A stretch of DNA of 18,799 bases from Lachnospiraceae bacterium (GTDB lineage Bacteria > Bacillota > Clostridia > Lachnospirales > Lachnospiraceae), in contig VSNM01000091.1 in assembly GCA_009774245.1 (NCBI GenBank), positions 1 to 18,799 of the forward strand, in the 5' to 3' direction. Below, piece after piece: positions 14,679-18,799 of the stretch. Position 1 is the stretch's first letter. Each line of letters opens with the position of its first letter. The translations under genes and the position numbers were made by a program. The notes under the pieces are model-generated. The model saw nothing but the letters and a program-made list of their open reading frames with translations. It searched no databases and was not told the DNA's origin.

Positions 14679-16016
14679 TTATTCAATCCTTTTCATAGTT
14701 GACTTATATGTAACAAAAAGAATCGCATCCGCAAATAACCATGCCAGTATCTCCCCCCAGAATATCGCCTCACACCCGATCAACCTTGTCAATATCGTTG
14801 CGCATAAAAGCCGCATCGTCAGCTGCGCAAAGCTTGACAGCATCGGGACAACCGTGTTATTCATTCCCTGTAAAACCGCCCTCAAAATATACAGTATATA
14901 TAAAAAAGGAAAAAATACCGCCAGTATCTGAAGAAACTGATATCCATAACCCAGAATTTGTTCCATCATCACGGAATTATCAATAAACAGCCGCAAAATC
15001 GCATTTCCGCCAAATACCATAATACCTGAACAGATCAATGCAACCGCAGCTCCCATTATCGTACTTGCCCGGACGCCCTGTTTAATCCTGACGATTTTAT
15101 TTGCCCCATAATTCTGGGAAACATATGCCGCCGCTGCCATACTAAAGGAAGCTGCCGCTATTTCCAACAATCCATATAATTTTACTGCCGCCGTATAGCC
15201 CGCGAGGAAGGATATTTCGTACTGATTGATTCTATTGACAACTATCAGACCACCAATTGAAGTAATAAAGCTTTGCATTGCCATCGGAAATCCCATCCTG
15301 AATAACTTTTGCATAACCATTTTCTGATTCAGTACATAGGAAGTGTCATACGTTATCTTCTTTTTTTCATTATAAAAATAGTATCCGCAAATCAGCATTA
15401 CCACAAATTCTGAGAGAATTGTCCCCAGCGCGGCGCCTGCAATCCCAAATTCCAATACATACACAAATAACACGTCGAGAACAATATTACACAGCGATGA
15501 GACCGTCATTGCCAACAAGGGAATCCGGCTGTTTCCCCGGCTCCTCAGCGCTCCCGAAAACAACTGATAAAAGGTCAAAAAGGGAATCCCCAGAAATATC
15601 GTGTTTACGTATTCCTTTGCCATCGCATAGACTTCATCCTTTGTGCCCAGCCACTTCAGGATCTCTCCTGAAATCAGACCAAATACCACTGTCAATACAA
15701 TCGCCAGAACGATACATATTCTTTTGGACATTTTATAATAAAAGCCAAACTCTTCCTCATTCTTTTCGCCAAAGCGGTTCCCTAACAATATGGAAAACCC
15801 TTCAACCAGTCCGATTACCAGTCCGTTCACCATAAAAATCAGCCATTCTGTTCCCCCGACCGCCGCAATTCCCAACGCACCTATTTTTTTCCCGATAATG
15901 ATGGTGTCTGCGAACGTATATAACTGCTGAAACAGATTGCCTGTAACGAGAGAAAAAGCAAACGTGCCTATCAATGCATACGGACTGCCAGCAGTCATAT
16001 CCGTATCTTTTGTCAT
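14679..16016 (-). CDS. MATE-family multidrug/Na+ antiporter
   Basis: The protein is 445 aa with about 12 hydrophobic segments and two similar halves. MATE hallmarks are the N-terminal GTFAFSLVTGNLFQQLYTFADTIIIG block, GIAAVGGTEWL, LFSGALRSRGNSRIPL at the end of the first half, and GFPMAMQSFITSIGGLIVV opening the second. Such transporters export cationic drugs or metabolites in exchange for Na+ or H+. I chose ATG 16016, which has AGGAGG 6 bp upstream. The longer open frame to 16127 overlaps the lipoprotein gene. It lies 28 bp after the lipoprotein stop and is probably its operon partner. The DNA is AT-richer than secA or tex, which fits accessory DNA. The substrate is unknown. Confidence 0.93.
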   Translation of the reverse strand: MTKDTDMTAGSPYALIGTFAFSLVTGNLFQQLYTFADTIIIGKKIGALGIAAVGGTEWLIFMVNGLVIGLVEGFSILLGNRFGEKNEEEFGFYYKMSKRICIVLAIVLTVVFGLISGEILKWLGTKDEVYAMAKEYVNTIFLGIPFLTFYQLFSGALRSRGNSRIPLLAMTVSSLCNIVLDVLFVYVLEFGIAGAALGTILSEFVVMLICGYYFYNEKKKITYDTSYVLNQKMVMQKLFRMGFPMAMQSFITSIGGLIVVNRINQYEISFLAGYTAAVKLYGLLEIAAASFSMAAAAYVSQNYGANKIVRIKQGVRASTIMGAAVALICSGIMVFGGNAILRLFIDNSVMMEQILGYGYQFLQILAVFFPFLYILYILRAVLQGMNNTVVPMLSSFAQLTMRLLCATILTRLIGCEAIFWGEILAWLFADAILFVTYKSTMKRIE

Positions 16017-16044
16017 ATCATGCCTCCTCATAATCTGCATTCGT

Positions 16045-16662
16045 TTATTCTGTTTTTTCATTTTCAATAGAAACATGTTCATTGGAGACAAATAAATATC
16101 CGTTGTCTGTTTTCTCCAAAACGACACGCCACTGTCCGCCTTCGTATTCCTTTGTGTAATCCAATGTCAGTTCCTTATCAGATTTCCAGATACCGGATGT
16201 GACTGTACACCAGTCAAAGTTTGTGTCCCCAACGACAAGATAGAAGCTGTCGTACGGTTCCAGGTAATAAAAGTTTTCCAGACCGATTTTTTTCGTTTCA
16301 TCTAACTGTATACCCAGCTTTTCTTCCAAAAAATCATTCATCTCATCCGTTGTAACTTTCACAATATCCAAATATGGCGCCTCACTGTTTAATTCTGCCA
16401 GCAATGCTTCTTCTTCCTCTGAAACCTGATCTTCCACTCCACCAATGCCGTTATAAAACAACTGAAATAAATCAATATTTTCCGGTCTGTCATATTCGCT
16501 GGACAGCATCATATTGTTCCTGTTATCTGTCCCGCCGTTAAAAAACTCGGTGTTGAACTTTTTTATCTCATCATCGGAGAGCACATTGGACTCCCCTTTA
16601 CATCCTGATATTATTGCGATACAGCCAATAAGAATCGTAAGCAAACGCATTATTTTTTTCAT
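16045..16662 (-). CDS. putative lipoprotein, family unknown
   Basis: This 205-aa protein begins MKKIMRLLTILIGCIAIISGC, a signal peptide with a lipobox (I-S-G-C, Cys about residue 21), so it should be processed by signal peptidase II and anchored outside the membrane. The mature part is acidic, with YLVVGDTNFDWCTVTSGIW and a strand-rich end, GQWRVVLEKTDNGYLFVSNEHV. This is a fold often seen in uncharacterised Firmicute lipoproteins; I do not recognise the family. ATG 16662 has GGAGGG about 10 bp upstream; another ATG at 16680 has AGGA very close and would add six residues before the signal peptide. It lies 28 bp before the MATE gene and may help or be co-regulated with it. Confidence 0.8.
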   Translation of the reverse strand: MKKIMRLLTILIGCIAIISGCKGESNVLSDDEIKKFNTEFFNGGTDNRNNMMLSSEYDRPENIDLFQLFYNGIGGVEDQVSEEEEALLAELNSEAPYLDIVKVTTDEMNDFLEEKLGIQLDETKKIGLENFYYLEPYDSFYLVVGDTNFDWCTVTSGIWKSDKELTLDYTKEYEGGQWRVVLEKTDNGYLFVSNEHVSIENEKTE

Positions 16663-16680
16663 CAGTGCAATACCCTCCAT

Positions 16681-16723
16681 TTTCCTGTTTAATGCGGACA
16701 GAGCTTATATGTGAAACAGGAAA
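16681..16723. promoter_or_regulatory. 10-bp inverted repeat flanking the lipoprotein/MATE promoter
   Basis: TTTCCTGTTT (16681-16690) and AAACAGGAAA (16714-16723) are perfect complements 33 bp apart, about three helical turns. A minus-strand -10 (TATAAG, 16709-16704) lies between them, with transcription expected near 16697. The arms could be an operator pair. If transcription starts further upstream, they would form an RNA hairpin hiding the AGGA before ATG 16680. Confidence 0.5.
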
Positions 16724-16748
16724 TCACAAATAATAGTCGCCCTAGAAG

Positions 16749-17348
16749 TTACAAATCTTCTAATATCAATATAAGTTGTACTAATAAGTTCTCTATGGCG
16801 CTGCATACCTTTTTGTTTCTGTGTGGAAATGTTTTTCCCTGTAGCAAAAGTTCCTCACACTTGCATTGACTGTATGGAAACACATCCGTATGATATGGCC
16901 CATTGTCAAACGGTTTGCTCCTGTTGGCACGAACATCTTTTAGGTTTTGTAACAATGCCGGTGAAATAGTTTCTTCTAAATATTCCTGATAATAATCTAA
17001 AATGTAGTGCGGCCGCCTTTCCTGATTCATGGAATATGCTTCTTTCGCATATCCAGTCCATCGTACTTCCTCACTCTTTTCCTCAAATGCTGCTGCAAGA
17101 AGCCTAAGATTTAGCAGCTCAAGTAAGATTGAAATACGCACCCCGCCAGACCATGCAGGTTGAATGTAGGAAAGCCGTGTAAATTCCATTTTCATTCCAC
17201 TGAGCAAATATGCTTCATATAAGTTGATTTCCTTTCCTCGCAAGCCCTGCGAAACAAACACGCCTATTTCCATACTGCAATTTCCAGGAGTCGTTTGCGC
17301 CCCAACACATTCAATCAGAGCTTTCGTCTTTTCTTCCAATAAGCCCAT
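16749..17348 (-). CDS. hypothetical protein of unknown family
   Basis: This 199-aa soluble protein has no signal peptide. It is rich in Leu, Glu and Arg, with a central helix ISILLELLNLRLLAAAFEEKSEEV (about 72-95). Several Cys occur (C14, C24 and a C-x-C at YSQCKCEE), and the hydrophobic C-terminal helix is NLLVQLILILEDL. I do not recognise a domain; a single weak stem at 16736-16757 follows it without a U-run. GGGGGAG lies 8 bp before ATG 17348. It starts 22 bp after the end of the decayed PD-(D/E)XK gene and is probably in its transcript, though that gene is broken. Base composition is AT-rich. Confidence 0.7.
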   Translation of the reverse strand: MGLLEEKTKALIECVGAQTTPGNCSMEIGVFVSQGLRGKEINLYEAYLLSGMKMEFTRLSYIQPAWSGGVRISILLELLNLRLLAAAFEEKSEEVRWTGYAKEAYSMNQERRPHYILDYYQEYLEETISPALLQNLKDVRANRSKPFDNGPYHTDVFPYSQCKCEELLLQGKTFPHRNKKVCSAIENLLVQLILILEDL

Positions 17349-17370
17349 GTGTCATGCTCCCCCTTTATCC

Positions 17371-18799
17371 TTATCTGTACTTTACCCGCTCGATCAGGCA
17401 GCTATGCGGCTTATCCGCTTTATCCCTGTCATAATCCACTCCCACGAGCACAATTTCTCCACTATAACGCTCCAACGCCTGCGTGTACTTTCTGTCCTTG
17501 ATCTGCTACAGCGCCGTAGCTGCGGATTTGTCATATTTGAGTTCAATGATAAGCGCAGGCTTATCCGTGTGCGGCAATGGCAGAAATACGATATCCGCAA
17601 AGCCTTTCCCTGACGGGAACTCGCGTATCAGCACATAGTCCTTTCTTGCACTATAGTACGCAAGACCAATCGCTGCGGCAAGGGAGTTCAAGGAGCTTTT
17701 GCGACGCTTTCAGCACGCGCATGACCTCCGGCCAGCCGCCGACGCCCATGGCGTTTTCAAATTCACCCATAATCTCCTTGTTTGGAATAAAAGCCTCTTT
17801 TTTCTCCAAATCATAGGCAAGATACCCAAGATGGATCAGCAGCGTCAACACATCATCTTTTGTTCTGGCATTGCGCATATCGTTTTGAAAACTTCCCGTA
17901 TTCACAGTGACGCTACTACCGCCAAGCATCTGCGTGATGTCTGCCCGCAACCCGTCATAGTCCATGTCCATATAAATTTTTAGCGCTTCATACGTCTCCG
18001 TGGCAGTCCAATAACTCGACAACCTTTGTCGGTGCATTGCCTCCACTACGGATTTTGGATTGTATATATGCCGAAATTTTGTAAATGTATACCCGTCATA
18101 CCAGCTACTTACTTCCTTAAAATCCATGTCAAACCGCACACACAGCTCTTTTACCTCGTCCTCGGTGAACCCTGTATATTCTTCCAATGCGTCCTGTCCG
18201 GTCATTGCGTATTCCGTAAACATATTCAGGGCAGAATGCTCCCCATATTTTTTTACAGGCAGAATCCCTGTCATGTACGCAAGCGCGACATAAGGCTGGT
18301 CTTTGAGCAGCAGCCTCAAGAAATCAAGGTATTGTTTCTGTAACTCCTCCGACTCCTGCCGTTCCCGCATCACATAGTCCCACTCATCTACCAGGAAAAT
18401 AAATTGTCTGTCTGTTTCGGCATAAATCTGCTCAAGCGCCGAGGCAAGATCGATTTCCTGTCCTGAAAAAAACTCACCATACACTTTACGTAAGTCAGCA
18501 GTGACAGCCTGATCCAGATATTCTGTCACTTCTTTCTTTTTTGCCTTTATCAAAAACTGCTGCATATTCAGGTAAATGACATCATATTTGTTCAGATGTT
18601 TCGCGAAAGATTCATCCTGCTCTATTTTCAGCCCCCTGAACAGATCAGCGGAATCACAGCCGCAGCTATAATACGCCGCGAGCATTTTCAGGGCCATCGA
18701 CTTTCCGAAGCGGCGTGGCCTGCTGACGCAGATATGCTGCTGCTCCGTGTTAATGCATTTATTGGTAACTGCGATCAGCCCTGTTTTATCCACATATAT
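17371..18799 (-). pseudogene. AAA-ATPase-like/PD-(D/E)XK nuclease gene, decayed and cut by the right edge
   Basis: Reading in from the right edge, YVDKTGL opens the known AAA-ATPase-like domain (N-terminal region lies outside the window). Walker A RPRRFGKS and Walker B FIFLVDEWDY follow, then SWYDGY and NPKSVV motifs. The frame then goes wrong after LKASQKLLE (about 17695): about 30 residues normally found before (N)SLAAAIGLAYYSA are missing and the frame shifts. The nuclease part, GKGFADIVFLP and PALIIELKY (D and E-x-K), continues to a TAG at 17508-17506 where glutamine (CAG) is expected. The remaining QIKDRKYTQALERY...VGVDY runs to the true stop at 17371. Members of this family are numerous in gut anaerobes, with unclear biological role. 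Two lesions inside the gene point to real decay. Confidence 0.9.

Noticed and set aside
16017..16127. Longer N-terminus for the MATE protein
   Set aside because: It overlaps the lipoprotein gene, is very polar, and AGGAGG lies just before ATG 16016.
1..18799. CRISPR arrays, tRNA/rRNA genes, insertion sequences or phage genes
   Set aside because: I looked for regularly spaced repeats, transposase motifs and tRNA-like folds and saw none that could be supported.

Overview
The window looks like chromosomal DNA of a low-to-mid GC Firmicute, most likely a Clostridia/Lachnospiraceae gut-type bacterium. The grounds are strong AGGAGG-type ribosome binding sites, TGN-extended -10 promoters, a secA-prfB pair whose prfB keeps the UGA frameshift site, a DUF975-type membrane protein, a cytosolic LacI-like/GGDEF sensor and an AAA-ATPase-like/PD-(D/E)XK gene. 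This assignment is an inference from gene content; no rRNA or tRNA gene is visible.

Layout. 1-1090: a SUKH-like small protein followed by a membrane-anchored protein cut by the left edge, then about 330 bp of non-coding DNA with a GC-rich hairpin cluster. 1091-4434 (minus): tex and a Nudix hydrolase with an NrtR-like C-terminal domain, 11 bp apart, with a clear tex promoter. 4634-5467 (plus): a DUF975-like membrane protein. 5615-7541 (plus): a LacI-like sensor-GGDEF diguanylate cyclase gene split by a frameshift in a CA repeat. 7521-7559: a bidirectional terminator. 7568-11295 (minus): prfB (programmed +1 frameshift) and secA. 11434-11901 (minus): a GNAT acetyltransferase under a palindromic promoter. 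12019-12289: the remnant of an ABC transporter ATPase. 12292-13536 (minus): a helix-turn-helix protein fused to a full-length but catalytically degenerate PurM-like domain. 13787-14626 (plus): an AraC-type regulator divergent from it. 14679-16662 (minus): a lipoprotein-MATE efflux operon. 16749 to the right edge (minus): an unrecognised 199-aa protein preceded by a decayed AAA-ATPase/PD-(D/E)XK gene that runs off the window.

The housekeeping blocks (tex, prfB, secA) are intact and well signposted. The accessory blocks show decay: four genes or gene pairs have frameshifts, nonsense codons or deletions, except that the one in prfB is the conserved regulatory frameshift. The most unusual object is the HTH-PurM fusion. 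The enzyme fold of purine biosynthesis step 5 seems to have become a sensor domain of a transcription regulator, with the signature motifs of the active enzyme replaced. The region also holds several inverted repeats sitting on promoters or start regions (GNAT, secA, tex, lipoprotein/MATE) that could be operators or 5' leader structures.

Several start codons were moved from the longest open frame to a better ribosome binding site: SUKH-like protein (739), secA (ATG 11295 instead of TTG 11307), AraC (13787), MATE (16016) and lipoprotein (16662).
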